From NCBI GenBank assembly GCA_045593785.1, contig JAZNXH010000185.1:1-64000 (forward strand): a DNA stretch of 64,000 nt. The letters are read 5' to 3'. Of the stretch, positions 52,779 through 61,393 are shown in pieces; positions within the stretch are counted from its first letter, which is position 1; each line of letters opens with the position of its first letter. The position numbers and the translations under genes were made by a program. The notes beneath the pieces were generated by a model, which was given only the letters and a program-made list of their open reading frames with translations, did no database searches and was not told the DNA's origin. The DNA is from SZUA-448 sp045593785 (lineage in GTDB: Bacteria; Bacillota; Clostridia; Lachnospirales; Lachnospiraceae).

Positions 52779-53312
52779 ATGCATGAATATAAAAGAACTA
52801 ATAGAACCTTAGTAAAGAAAGGCGCAATTATTGATTATTATCAAGACACCATCTTGTTACCGGATGGTTCTGAAAAAACATATGATTTTATCGATCATAA
52901 GGGAGCAGCGGCGGTTGTTCCGGTACTTCCGGACGGAAGAATCATTATGGTACGTCAGGAGAGAAATGCGATTGATGACGAATCGCTCGAAATACCTGCT
53001 GGTGGAAAAAATCCCGGTGAAGCTTTTGATGTTGCAGCAATGAGAGAACTGGAAGAAGAAACAGGATATCGCTGTGATAGAGTGACACATTTATTTGACT
53101 TATTTACAACTGTCGCATTTTCAAATGAGAAGATTGGTATTTACCTTGCGGATAACCTGATTCCGTCGCAACAGAACCTGGATGACGACGAATATCTTTC
53201 GGTAGAAGTATATTCATTGGATGAATTACAGCATATGATAGCAGAAGGTTGTATCCGCGATGCAAAGACGATTGCAGCACTAATGTACTATAAAGCAATA
53301 AAGGAAAAATAG
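52779..53312 (+). CDS. nudF: ADP-ribose pyrophosphatase, NUDIX family
   Basis: 177 residues. The Nudix box G-x5-E-x7-R-E-L-x-E-E-x-G-Y is complete: from G-G-K-N-P-G-E-A to R-E-L-E-E-E-T-G-Y (about 75-98). E-I-P-A-G-G before it is usual for ADP-ribose hydrolases. In Bacillus nudF lies near spoIIM, as here. GAAAGG precedes the ATG. Confidence 0.9.
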   Translation: MHEYKRTNRTLVKKGAIIDYYQDTILLPDGSEKTYDFIDHKGAAAVVPVLPDGRIIMVRQERNAIDDESLEIPAGGKNPGEAFDVAAMRELEEETGYRCDRVTHLFDLFTTVAFSNEKIGIYLADNLIPSQQNLDDDEYLSVEVYSLDELQHMIAEGCIRDAKTIAALMYYKAIKEK

Positions 53313-53313
53313 T

Positions 53314-53913
53314 TTGAATTTATATGCTGTAATTAAAAAAACAGATTATCGTTTTTGGTTTATTATTGCTATATTAACAGCAACGTTAAGCGGGATTCTG
53401 TTTGAGGGAATTTTATTTCGTTTATCATCTATATCATGGGATGTATTATTGATTGAATACGAAAAACTTTTCACCCAAAACACATTAAACAAGATAGACT
53501 TGATACGCTATGTGATTATCAATGATATGAAACGCATACTGATAGTATTGCTCTTACAGTTTACCGTTCTTGGATTTCCATATGCATTGTATCAATGTTT
53601 TGTTGTTCATTACCGGTATATTTTTCTGTTATTTGCGATGAGCAGGTGTCATTTTGGCAGTAAATATATATTTTGTATTTCAGCAGTTGTTCTGTGTTTC
53701 GTATTTTACGTTCCCGTGTTTTTATGTGTTATGAAGCGTGCACTGAGGAGTTTTATATATTGTAATGATAATAATGTAAGGTTTTATCGCTGCACAAAAT
53801 ATCAGTTGCAAACGGAGGTTAAAATAGGTATCATTATATTGATATATCGTGCAATTGGATGTGTCATAGAATCTGTTGTCTGCACTGATTTATTTGCACG
53901 TTTATTCCGCTAA
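53314..53913 (+). CDS. SpoIIM-like stage II sporulation membrane protein
   Basis: 199 residues with about five membrane helices, close to SpoIIM in size. SpoIIM, with SpoIID and SpoIIP, drives septal peptidoglycan remodelling and engulfment. The sequence is diverged; the call rests on topology, length and the nudF-spoIIM order known in Bacillus. It begins with TTG at 53314, one base after the nudF stop, with AAGGAAAA upstream. Confidence 0.65.
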   Translation: MNLYAVIKKTDYRFWFIIAILTATLSGILFEGILFRLSSISWDVLLIEYEKLFTQNTLNKIDLIRYVIINDMKRILIVLLLQFTVLGFPYALYQCFVVHYRYIFLLFAMSRCHFGSKYIFCISAVVLCFVFYVPVFLCVMKRALRSFIYCNDNNVRFYRCTKYQLQTEVKIGIIILIYRAIGCVIESVVCTDLFARLFR

Positions 53914-53927
53914 TTTGGAGAAAAAAG

Positions 53928-55331
53928 ATGAAAAAACCGAAGAGTTTAATTGTTGTAATTATATTTTGTTGCTCAATATTTTGTGGTCAGTCCATACTAT
54001 CTGCAAAGGCTGAAGATATGATATCCTATCATAATCTCACAACAGATTCCGTAATGAATTACGATGATACAGCGGTAAAATACCATTACAATGGTGTGGA
54101 TGTAAAAATGAATGATATTGGGCTTTTAGGCGAGAGTGGATCAGCATTGGCGCCACTATCAGATTTGTTTGTCAATACACTGGATGTTGATTGTGAGTTC
54201 CAATTATCTGATTCATCTGTCACCTTAAAAGACGGATCGGATTGTGTACGAATTGTTCCCGGAAGTAAGAGTGCTGTAGTAAATGGTAAGAGTCTTTCTA
54301 TGAGTGAAGCACCGGTCTTACTAAAAAATGCAAAAAACGAGTTATTATATTATGTTCCTACAAGATTTATTGCATCAAATCTTGGATTTGATTATGAATG
54401 GAACAAGGTACTTTCTACTGTATTTATCTCAAAAACTTATACAATCCGGTACACATCAGATTCTACCAAAACTCCGATTTGTATACCGCTGTCAGAGGGT
54501 GTTAATTTGACTGATATCCGGGTAGAAGATATGTATTATGATAATCAGATAGCAGTATATATTCCCGGTAATCATATAAAAGAATATGAAAACAACTGTA
54601 TCATAAATCATTATCCGGTTATTTCTGATATTGAATTATCATATAACGCCTCGGACGAGACAGCAATTCTATTTAAAACCTCAGATATTGTTGCATGTAA
54701 ACCGGAGGTAAGTGATAACAAGTTATATCTTTCGTTTTTGCCACCAAAAGAGGTTTACTCAAAGATTGTTGTTATTGATGCAGGACATGGTGGATATGAT
54801 CCGGGAGCAATCCGTGATAAGACAAATGAAAGTGACCTGAATCTTTCGATTGCGTATGAGTATACGAAGGATTTATTTGCAGATTCAGATATCAAAGTAT
54901 ATTATACGAGAGTTTCGGATAAGTTTATTTCATTAGATAATCGTGCTGCTTTTTCATCAAAGGTTGGTGCAGACATATTTGTCAGTGTGCACCAAAATAC
55001 ATTTACAACGGATGCTAAAAAAGGTGTATCGGTCTATTATTCATCTGATAATAAAAATACCGGACCAAGCGGATTAACAGGTCGGATTATGGCAGGCATG
55101 TTTGCAGACAGCCTCAGTGAAAAGTTAGAGTTGAAGAATCTTGGCCGTCTGAATCAAAGGTTATCTGTAACAACGTATAACACGGTACCTGCCGTACTTA
55201 TTGAACTTGCTTTCATGTCTAATCCGGATGACTTTCAAAGACTGAGAGATTCGGAATTTCGGAAAGAAGCCGGACAGGCTATATTTGATACAATTATTGA
55301 GATATTCGAAGCATATCCTACAGGAAGATAG
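53928..55331 (+). CDS. N-acetylmuramoyl-L-alanine amidase (Amidase_3) with stalk-like domain
   Basis: 467 residues. A signal peptide (about 1-29) ends near S-A-K-A. A domain resembling the copper-amine-oxidase N-terminal fold follows (about 45-165; Y-V-P-T-R-F-I-A-S-N-L-G-F). A linker leads to a C-terminal Amidase_3 domain (about 285-460). Zinc-site motifs are intact: D-A-G-H-G-G-Y-D-P-G, the Glu in N-E-S-D-L-N-L, S-V-H-Q-N and I-E-L-A-F-M-S-N. It cleaves the glycan-peptide bond of peptidoglycan outside the cell, perhaps during sporulation given its neighbours. Confidence 0.9.
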   Translation: MKKPKSLIVVIIFCCSIFCGQSILSAKAEDMISYHNLTTDSVMNYDDTAVKYHYNGVDVKMNDIGLLGESGSALAPLSDLFVNTLDVDCEFQLSDSSVTLKDGSDCVRIVPGSKSAVVNGKSLSMSEAPVLLKNAKNELLYYVPTRFIASNLGFDYEWNKVLSTVFISKTYTIRYTSDSTKTPICIPLSEGVNLTDIRVEDMYYDNQIAVYIPGNHIKEYENNCIINHYPVISDIELSYNASDETAILFKTSDIVACKPEVSDNKLYLSFLPPKEVYSKIVVIDAGHGGYDPGAIRDKTNESDLNLSIAYEYTKDLFADSDIKVYYTRVSDKFISLDNRAAFSSKVGADIFVSVHQNTFTTDAKKGVSVYYSSDNKNTGPSGLTGRIMAGMFADSLSEKLELKNLGRLNQRLSVTTYNTVPAVLIELAFMSNPDDFQRLRDSEFRKEAGQAIFDTIIEIFEAYPTGR

Positions 55332-55368
55332 CATAATTTGCATTAAGAACCGTTAATATGGTGTTGAT

Positions 55369-56556
55369 GTGAAGAAAAAACTGTTCTTTTTTGTTCTGTG
55401 TTTAATTTTAGTTGTATCTGTTAAGATTCCGGCAAAAGCTGTTAATCAGAATGAGAGCTACCAGTCTGAGGCATATGTTCTGATGGAAGCATCTACCGGA
55501 ACAGTGATTGACTCAAAAAATCCGGATAAACAGTTACGACCTGCAAGTATTACAAAAATCATGACTCTGCTTTTGATTTTTGAAGCGTTAGACAATGGTA
55601 AAATACAATATGATACTGCGGTAACTGTGAGTGAACATGCTGCATCTATGGGAGGTTCACAGGTGTTTCTGGAACCGAATGAGACACAGACAGTGAATGA
55701 TATGATAAAGTGTATCAGTATTGCGAGTGCAAATGATGCCTCGGTTGCGATGGCTGAACACATTGCCGGTTCGGAAGAGCAGTTCGTTGCAATGATGAAT
55801 GAAAAAGCTGCACAGCTTGGCATGAATCATACACAATTTGTCAATTGTTATGGTTTGGATACCGATGGACATTATACAACTGCATATGACGTAGCACTGA
55901 TGTCCAGAGAACTGATAACGAAGCATAATGATATTTTTCGTTATAGTACGGTCTGGATGGATTCCATTACACATGTTACAGGAAAAGGCAGTTCGGAATT
56001 TGGACTTACAAATACAAACAAGTTATTAAAATCCTTCCAAGGTACGACTGGGCTTAAGACCGGATCCACCGGATTGGCAAAATATTGTTTGTCAGCAACC
56101 GCAAGAAGAAATGATATGGACATGATTGCGGTAATTATGGCTGCACCTGATACAAAAACAAGATTTCGTGAGGCAGCAACGTTATTAAATTATGGATTTT
56201 CAAACAGTAGTATTTTTCGACATAATGGCGAACAGCTTACGTTCCCTGAGTTGCCGTTAAATGGCGGAATTGAAACCAATGTACAAATTAAAATGGAAAA
56301 ACCATTCGCTCATTTGTTTTTAAGGGGTGAAAATGGTGCAGAAGTAGAATATGAGATTGTAACCGAAGAAGTCTGTGAAGCTCCGATTCATTTTGGTCAA
56401 ACACTTGGTTCTGTTGTATATAAATATAATGGTGATGAAATTGGACGTGTAAATCTGGTTGCGGTAAAAGACTACAAAAAAGCCGGATTTCGTGATATAA
56501 TGAAAAAAACAATTCAACATTTTTTCACGAGGGATGATCACCTGATTGGTGCCTGA
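55369..56556 (+). CDS. D-Ala-D-Ala carboxypeptidase, DacF-like (S11)
   Basis: 395 residues with a signal peptide (about 1-25). All three penicillin-binding motifs are present: S-I-T-K (catalytic Ser in P-A-S-I-T-K-I-M-T), S-A-N in I-A-S-A-N-D-A-S and K-T-G in L-K-T-G-S-T-G. A C-terminal PBP5-like beta domain follows. It trims stem pentapeptides; DacF acts in spore cortex synthesis. It begins with GTG and has a poor RBS. Its stop overlaps the next start. Confidence 0.92.
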   Translation: MKKKLFFFVLCLILVVSVKIPAKAVNQNESYQSEAYVLMEASTGTVIDSKNPDKQLRPASITKIMTLLLIFEALDNGKIQYDTAVTVSEHAASMGGSQVFLEPNETQTVNDMIKCISIASANDASVAMAEHIAGSEEQFVAMMNEKAAQLGMNHTQFVNCYGLDTDGHYTTAYDVALMSRELITKHNDIFRYSTVWMDSITHVTGKGSSEFGLTNTNKLLKSFQGTTGLKTGSTGLAKYCLSATARRNDMDMIAVIMAAPDTKTRFREAATLLNYGFSNSSIFRHNGEQLTFPELPLNGGIETNVQIKMEKPFAHLFLRGENGAEVEYEIVTEEVCEAPIHFGQTLGSVVYKYNGDEIGRVNLVAVKDYKKAGFRDIMKKTIQHFFTRDDHLIGA

Positions 56557-57461
56557 TGACTACAATGAAATTAATTCTTTTGTTACCTTTGCTTATTATT
56601 GCAATAATTATATATTCTTTGATTGAGAACCGTTACATTAAGACCTCAAACTATATTTTGAAACTTACAAGTGATGGTTCTGTTACAGATGTGTCTGGAG
56701 CAGCAGATCAGCGTACGGTTCCGGAGATTAGTATTGTACAGCTTTCAGATTTGCATGGTTGCAGATACGGAAAGAATAATGATGTTTTATTACAGAAGAT
56801 ACAGGCATGCAAACCGGATATTATATTATTGACCGGTGACATGAAAAACAAATACAAACCGGTTGTTGAAGATTATTTTAATTTCTTAAAACAATTGTCG
56901 GAACTTTGCCCCTGCATTTATTCCTTGGGTAATCATGAATTAAAAGACAGAGAAAAAAATCCCGAATCTTTTATTGCCTATATGAAACGTGTCCGGGATT
57001 GTGGTATAATTGTATCGGACAATGCGATTCATTCGTTGTGTTTAAAAGATATTTCATGTTTGTTTGCTTCGTATAGTTCATCATTGGATGCATATAGACG
57101 CAAACGATTTTGTAAAGAGATTGAAAATACAACAGAGAATGATATACCGTACAGTGAGTTATCTGAGTTTCCGGTTAAGATTCTTTTATCACACGATCCG
57201 GAATTGAGAAAGCAGTATTGTGAGTCGGATTATTCCATAATCTTTAGTGGACATTTGCATGGTGGTATTGTACGGATTCCGGGGTATCGTGGTATTATTT
57301 CAACAAGGTTTGTATTATTTCCGCAATATGATGGCGGATGCTATCAACTGGATGAGAAACATATGTTGATTGTTTCTCGCGGATTAGGTTCACATACGAT
57401 AAAATTCCGGTTGTTTAACCGTCCGGAGATTGTTCACACATTGATTCATTATGAGGTATAG
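56556..57461 (+). CDS. Membrane-anchored calcineurin-like metallophosphoesterase
   Basis: 301 residues. One N-terminal membrane helix (about 4-22), then a phosphoesterase domain with all metal motifs: S-D-L-H-G, L-T-G-D-M, G-N-H-E, L-S-H-D and G-H-L-H-G-G. YkuE/YaeI-like enzymes of this layout act at the membrane, some on lipid phosphates; the substrate here is unknown. It overlaps dacF by one base. Confidence 0.88.
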   Translation: MTTMKLILLLPLLIIAIIIYSLIENRYIKTSNYILKLTSDGSVTDVSGAADQRTVPEISIVQLSDLHGCRYGKNNDVLLQKIQACKPDIILLTGDMKNKYKPVVEDYFNFLKQLSELCPCIYSLGNHELKDREKNPESFIAYMKRVRDCGIIVSDNAIHSLCLKDISCLFASYSSSLDAYRRKRFCKEIENTTENDIPYSELSEFPVKILLSHDPELRKQYCESDYSIIFSGHLHGGIVRIPGYRGIISTRFVLFPQYDGGCYQLDEKHMLIVSRGLGSHTIKFRLFNRPEIVHTLIHYEV

Positions 57462-57469
57462 GTGTATAC

Positions 57470-58258
57470 ATGGGAAATATATTGTCAGTAAAATTAGATG
57501 CATTTGAAGGACCTCTGGATTTACTTCTGCATTTGATTGAGAAAAATAAAGTTAATATATATGATATACCGATTGTAATGATAACAGACCAGTATTTGGA
57601 TTATATCCGTCAGATGCAGGAAAAAGACCTGGATATCATGAGTGAGTTCATGGTAATGGCTGCCACATTGATCAATATTAAATCCAAGATGCTTTTACCG
57701 CCTGAGGTAACAGAGGATGATGAGGAAATTGATCCGCGTCAGGAATTAGTTGAACGCTTATTGGAATATAAGATGTACAAATATATTTCATATGAGTTGA
57801 AGGACAAGCAATTGGATGCTTCCAAGCATTTATTTAAGGCAAGTTCAATTCCTGACGAAATTGCTAATATTAAGGATGTTGTTGATGTTGGTGAATTGCT
57901 TTCTGATCTGACACTGAATAAGTTACATACAATTTTTGAATCTGTAATAAAAAAACAGGCAGATAAAATTGATCCGATCCGTAGCAAGTTCGGAAGGATT
58001 GAGCGCGAAGAGATAAATCTTTCGGCTAAAATTATGGAAATCCAGTATTTTGGTTTATCTAAAAAGAAATTCAGTTTCCGTAAACTTTTAGAAAAACAAG
58101 CTGATAAAATGGATGTCATTGTTACTTTTTTGGGAATTTTGGAACTGATTAAGATGGGAACAATATTTGTCACCCAAAATGAATTATTTGATGATATTGA
58201 GATTGAGTATCTTGCGGATACTGTTGTACCTGTAGAACAATTTTCAGTCGAGTCATAA
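57470..58258 (+). CDS. scpA: Segregation and condensation protein ScpA
   Basis: 262 residues; the kleisin of the SMC-ScpAB condensin. The N-terminus K-L-D-A-F-E-G-P-L-D-L-L-L-H-L-I-E is the family signature, followed by a helical middle and a C-terminal winged helix (K-M-G-T-I-F-V-T-Q). It is 11 bases before the scpB start. Confidence 0.95.
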   Translation: MGNILSVKLDAFEGPLDLLLHLIEKNKVNIYDIPIVMITDQYLDYIRQMQEKDLDIMSEFMVMAATLINIKSKMLLPPEVTEDDEEIDPRQELVERLLEYKMYKYISYELKDKQLDASKHLFKASSIPDEIANIKDVVDVGELLSDLTLNKLHTIFESVIKKQADKIDPIRSKFGRIEREEINLSAKIMEIQYFGLSKKKFSFRKLLEKQADKMDVIVTFLGILELIKMGTIFVTQNELFDDIEIEYLADTVVPVEQFSVES

Positions 58259-58269
58259 AGGATATGAGT

Positions 58270-58857
58270 ATGGAAACAACGAATGCAGAATTAAATCAAT
58301 TAGAAGCTGTCGTAGAGGCAATTTTATTCACAATGGGTGAGGCGGTTGAAGTAGAACGGATTGCCATTGCCGTAGAGCATGATGAAGACACCGTGCGTCG
58401 CGTAATACGTAGTATGATGGATCGTTACAATGAAGAAGATCATGGAATTCAAATTATTGAATTAGATGGTTCATTTCAGATGTGTACCAAAGCATCTATG
58501 TATGAAACACTAATTAAGCTTACGCATGTACCGAAGAAACATGTGTTGACTGATGTTTTATTGGAAACATTATCTATTATTGCATATAAACAACCAGTGA
58601 CAAGAGCGCAGGTAGAAGCCATTCGCGGTGTAAACTGTGACCACTCAATCAATAAACTATTAGAGTATAATTTGATTTGTGAATTGGGACGTAAAATGGA
58701 TGTACCGGGACGCCCAATCCTTTTCGGTACAACAGAAGAATTCCTTCGAAATTTCGGCATCAAATCTTTAGATGAATTGCCGGCAATCAATCCTGAAAAA
58801 TTAGAAGATTTTAAGTTGGAAGCAGAAGAAGAGTTACAATTAAAATTAGACATCTGA
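58270..58857 (+). CDS. scpB: Segregation and condensation protein ScpB
   Basis: 195 residues with two winged-helix domains. V-V-E-A-I-L-F-T-M-G-E-A and L-E-T-L-S-I-I-A-Y-K-Q-P-V-T-R-A are the usual signatures. It dimerises and binds ScpA. The ATG at 58270 has better spacing from AAAGGA than the in-frame ATG at 58264. A terminator follows. Confidence 0.94.
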   Translation: METTNAELNQLEAVVEAILFTMGEAVEVERIAIAVEHDEDTVRRVIRSMMDRYNEEDHGIQIIELDGSFQMCTKASMYETLIKLTHVPKKHVLTDVLLETLSIIAYKQPVTRAQVEAIRGVNCDHSINKLLEYNLICELGRKMDVPGRPILFGTTEEFLRNFGIKSLDELPAINPEKLEDFKLEAEEELQLKLDI

Positions 58858-58861
58858 TATG

Positions 58862-58893
58862 ATGAGCTGCCGTGTGCAGCTCATTTTTATTTG
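58862..58893 (+). terminator. Rho-independent terminator of scpB
   Basis: ATGAGCTGC (58862-58870) pairs with GCAGCTCAT (58876-58884) around CGTGT, followed by TTTTATTT. Confidence 0.87.
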
Positions 58894-58949
58894 TAATATT
58901 TTATATGAAAAAGAATAAAGATTAGTAATGAAACATAAATGAGTATAGA

Positions 58950-60311
58950 ATGAAAGAAAAATTAGTAATTTCACTATTATGCGATATTGTTCTTGTATTT
59001 GTTTTTTTTAATTGTGATACAGGGGTTTCCGGCAGGCAGACGGCTATACCGACAGTCGATAATATTGGAGAAGCAAGATTTGTATTAACACAAACAGAAG
59101 ATAATATGTATCAATGGTCCGAAGTGACGAATGAGAATTCAGCATCTCAATCGAATGCTTCTTTACCATTATATTCGTTATCTGCATGCATGATTGAAGC
59201 TGACACCGGACGTATATTGTTTGGGAAGGATGAAATTCAGGAACGTGCAATGGCAAGTACAACTAAGATACTGACTTGTCTGATAGCGCTGGAGAATTGC
59301 TCATTGGATGAGATTGTGACAGTATCAGAATATGCAGCATCAATGCCGGATGTCCAATTGAATGCAAAAGCCGGAGAACAATTTCGTCTATATGATTTGC
59401 TGTTATCATTAATGCTGGAAAGTCATAACGACACAGCAGTAGCAATTGCTGAGCATGTTGGTGGTACAGTAGATGAATTCTGTAGGATTATGACAGATCG
59501 AGCGAATGAGCTTGGGTGCAATCATTCTACATTCTTAACACCAAATGGTTTGGATAAAGAAAGAACCACAGAAAACGGGACAGAAAAACACGCTACAACA
59601 GCATATGAACTGGCAGTAATTATGCGTGAGTGTATTAAAAACGAACAATTTGTTTCCATCTGCAGAACACAAAATGCAATGATATCTAATGTCAAACATA
59701 CTGCAAATTATCAGCTGACGAACCATAATGCATTATTGAATATGATGGAAGGCGTAATTGCAGGAAAAACCGGTTTTACTTGTGATGCCGGATATTGCTA
59801 TGTCGGAGCTGTTGAACATAATGATTCAGTTTTTATCTGTGCGTTACTGGGGTGTGGCTGGCCAAATCATAAGAATTATAAATGGTATGATATGAACGTA
59901 TTGATGGATTATGCAAAGTCAGAGTTTTTTTCGGTTGAAATATCGAACGATATTATCAAAAATAAAATACCGTCAATGATTCCGGTGACTGATGGAATAA
60001 AAAATATGGTACCATGTCATACAATCAATATCGGAATAGAAAACGCTGAATCCGAACGATTACTCATGCGAAGCGGTGAACAAATTGTAGTTACATATAG
60101 TGTACCTTCAGCGGTTACCGCCCCGGTATATCAAGGAGAGAAGATTGGTGAAATCAGTTATATAATAAACGGTCAAACTATCAAATGTGAAAGTTTGACC
60201 GCATTAGAAACAATAGAAAAACAAACATGGAAGCATTATTTTATGTTATTGCTTCAAGACTATATATTGTCTGTTTCGTCTGTGAAGTCCTCAGAAAAGT
60301 GTGCATCATAA
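58950..60311 (+). CDS. Second D-Ala-D-Ala carboxypeptidase (S11)
   Basis: 453 residues. A hydrophobic N-terminal segment (about 4-24) is a signal peptide or anchor. The motifs are S-T-T-K (A-S-T-T-K-I-L-T), S-H-N in the L-E-S-H-N-D-T-A position and K-T-G (A-G-K-T-G-F-T). The C-terminal part after about 385 contains a probable amphipathic or membrane helix. It resembles the DacF-like gene 2.4 kb upstream, and is a diverged paralogue. Its last 52 bases overlap the convergent zinc-ribbon gene. Confidence 0.9.
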   Translation: MKEKLVISLLCDIVLVFVFFNCDTGVSGRQTAIPTVDNIGEARFVLTQTEDNMYQWSEVTNENSASQSNASLPLYSLSACMIEADTGRILFGKDEIQERAMASTTKILTCLIALENCSLDEIVTVSEYAASMPDVQLNAKAGEQFRLYDLLLSLMLESHNDTAVAIAEHVGGTVDEFCRIMTDRANELGCNHSTFLTPNGLDKERTTENGTEKHATTAYELAVIMRECIKNEQFVSICRTQNAMISNVKHTANYQLTNHNALLNMMEGVIAGKTGFTCDAGYCYVGAVEHNDSVFICALLGCGWPNHKNYKWYDMNVLMDYAKSEFFSVEISNDIIKNKIPSMIPVTDGIKNMVPCHTINIGIENAESERLLMRSGEQIVVTYSVPSAVTAPVYQGEKIGEISYIINGQTIKCESLTALETIEKQTWKHYFMLLLQDYILSVSSVKSSEKCAS

Positions 60312-61204
60312 AATGTATCAACGATATAATCAAGATATGCTTCATTCATCTCACCGAATTGATCACTAATCCGTTTTTTCATTACCTGATTCAACATGAG
60401 ATACAACTGTTCCTCCGGAATTCCGGGAGCATTAACACGAATTTTACTAAACAAATCACGGACTGTTTCTTCTGTGAAAACGGATTCCATCCATTCATTC
60501 AGATTAGCAGTTAATTTTTCTTCTTCCGCCACCTGACTTTTTACTGTCTGATAAGATTTGTATGTTGTATATAGTACAACAGGAATTCCGACGCAGAAAA
60601 TAGCAATTGCGATAATAATCATAATCTGATTCATCAAATTAATGATTCCCAACAGCTCAAGTGCAAGAAAAACAATACCTGCGACACCAAACACAGAGAA
60701 AACTACAAGTGTAGAAAATAAATCGCTGCGTTTTTCAGCCATACTTACATAGGGACCAACTGCTTTTTCACAAGCACATTGATCTGTGTCATCAGATTCA
60801 CGTGATTCTACCTCTGTATCGTTGTCAGTTTCATCGATTGAGTCAGTTTCATCCGAAGTGATTTCACTTGCACCGTGATAACCGTCCTGATTACGTGAGA
60901 GTGCATTGGATGTTTCAACCGAATAAAATGCTGAAAAATGTTTTTTTGCTTTAGCAACATCTTTCTTTAAGACAGATATGATATAATTTCCTGTTTTTTT
61001 ATCGTATCTGACTTTTGCATTAATCTTAGAATACTGCAGATACTCTGTAAATTTCTGAGCAAGTTTTCCTTCACTGAAATTAATTAAATCCTGATAATCT
61101 GCCTGATTTGCATCTTCGAGAGAAGCAACAAGTTCAACCTTACACTCAGGACAAGTGACGATTCCCTCTTTATATTCTTCTTTACATACCGGACACCAAG
61201 GCAT
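60260..61204 (-). CDS. Zinc-ribbon membrane protein of unknown function
   Basis: 314 residues. The N-terminal zinc ribbon has C-P-V-C (4-7) and C-P-E-C (18-21). A small alpha/beta segment follows (about 35-90; E-Y-L-Q-Y-S-K-I-N-A-K-V-R-Y-D), then an acidic Asp/Glu/Ser/Thr-rich linker (about 105-140), two membrane helices (about 165-190 and 195-218) and a helical C-terminal domain. The start at 61204 follows GGAGG; the longer TTG start would contain that site. Function not recognised. Confidence 0.82.
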   Translation of the reverse strand: MPWCPVCKEEYKEGIVTCPECKVELVASLEDANQADYQDLINFSEGKLAQKFTEYLQYSKINAKVRYDKKTGNYIISVLKKDVAKAKKHFSAFYSVETSNALSRNQDGYHGASEITSDETDSIDETDNDTEVESRESDDTDQCACEKAVGPYVSMAEKRSDLFSTLVVFSVFGVAGIVFLALELLGIINLMNQIMIIIAIAIFCVGIPVVLYTTYKSYQTVKSQVAEEEKLTANLNEWMESVFTEETVRDLFSKIRVNAPGIPEEQLYLMLNQVMKKRISDQFGEMNEAYLDYIVDTFYDAHFSEDFTDETDNI

Positions 61205-61249
61205 GTCTTCCTCCAATCCGCATTTACATGCTATATATAGTTCTTAATA

Positions 61250-61278
61250 ATTATATATGATGGTGAATCAATTTACAA
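61250..61278 (-). promoter_or_regulatory. Sigma-A promoter of the minus-strand zinc-ribbon gene
   Basis: On the minus strand TTGTAA (61273-61278) and TATAAT (61250-61255) are 17 bases apart. Confidence 0.65.
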
Positions 61279-61300
61279 TAAAATAATCTACCCTTTGTCA

Positions 61301-61329
61301 TTTACTTTTACGTGATTTTTATATATAAT
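61301..61329 (+). promoter_or_regulatory. Sigma-A promoter of the tail-anchored protein gene
   Basis: TTTACT (61301-61306) and a perfect TATAAT (61324-61329) with a 17-base spacer, divergent from the promoter at 61250-61278. The region between is AT-rich and holds no other element I can name. Confidence 0.55.
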
Positions 61330-61393
61330 GTTTCATAGGATTTTATAGAAATATGTTAGATAAAAATATTATAAATGTTTTGGGGAATAGAAC

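Noticed and set aside
58913..58941. Possible sigma-E promoter (GAATAAA, 14 bases, CATAAATG) before the second carboxypeptidase gene
   Set aside because: The match is partial and the implied start falls within a few bases of the start codon, leaving no room for a ribosome-binding site.
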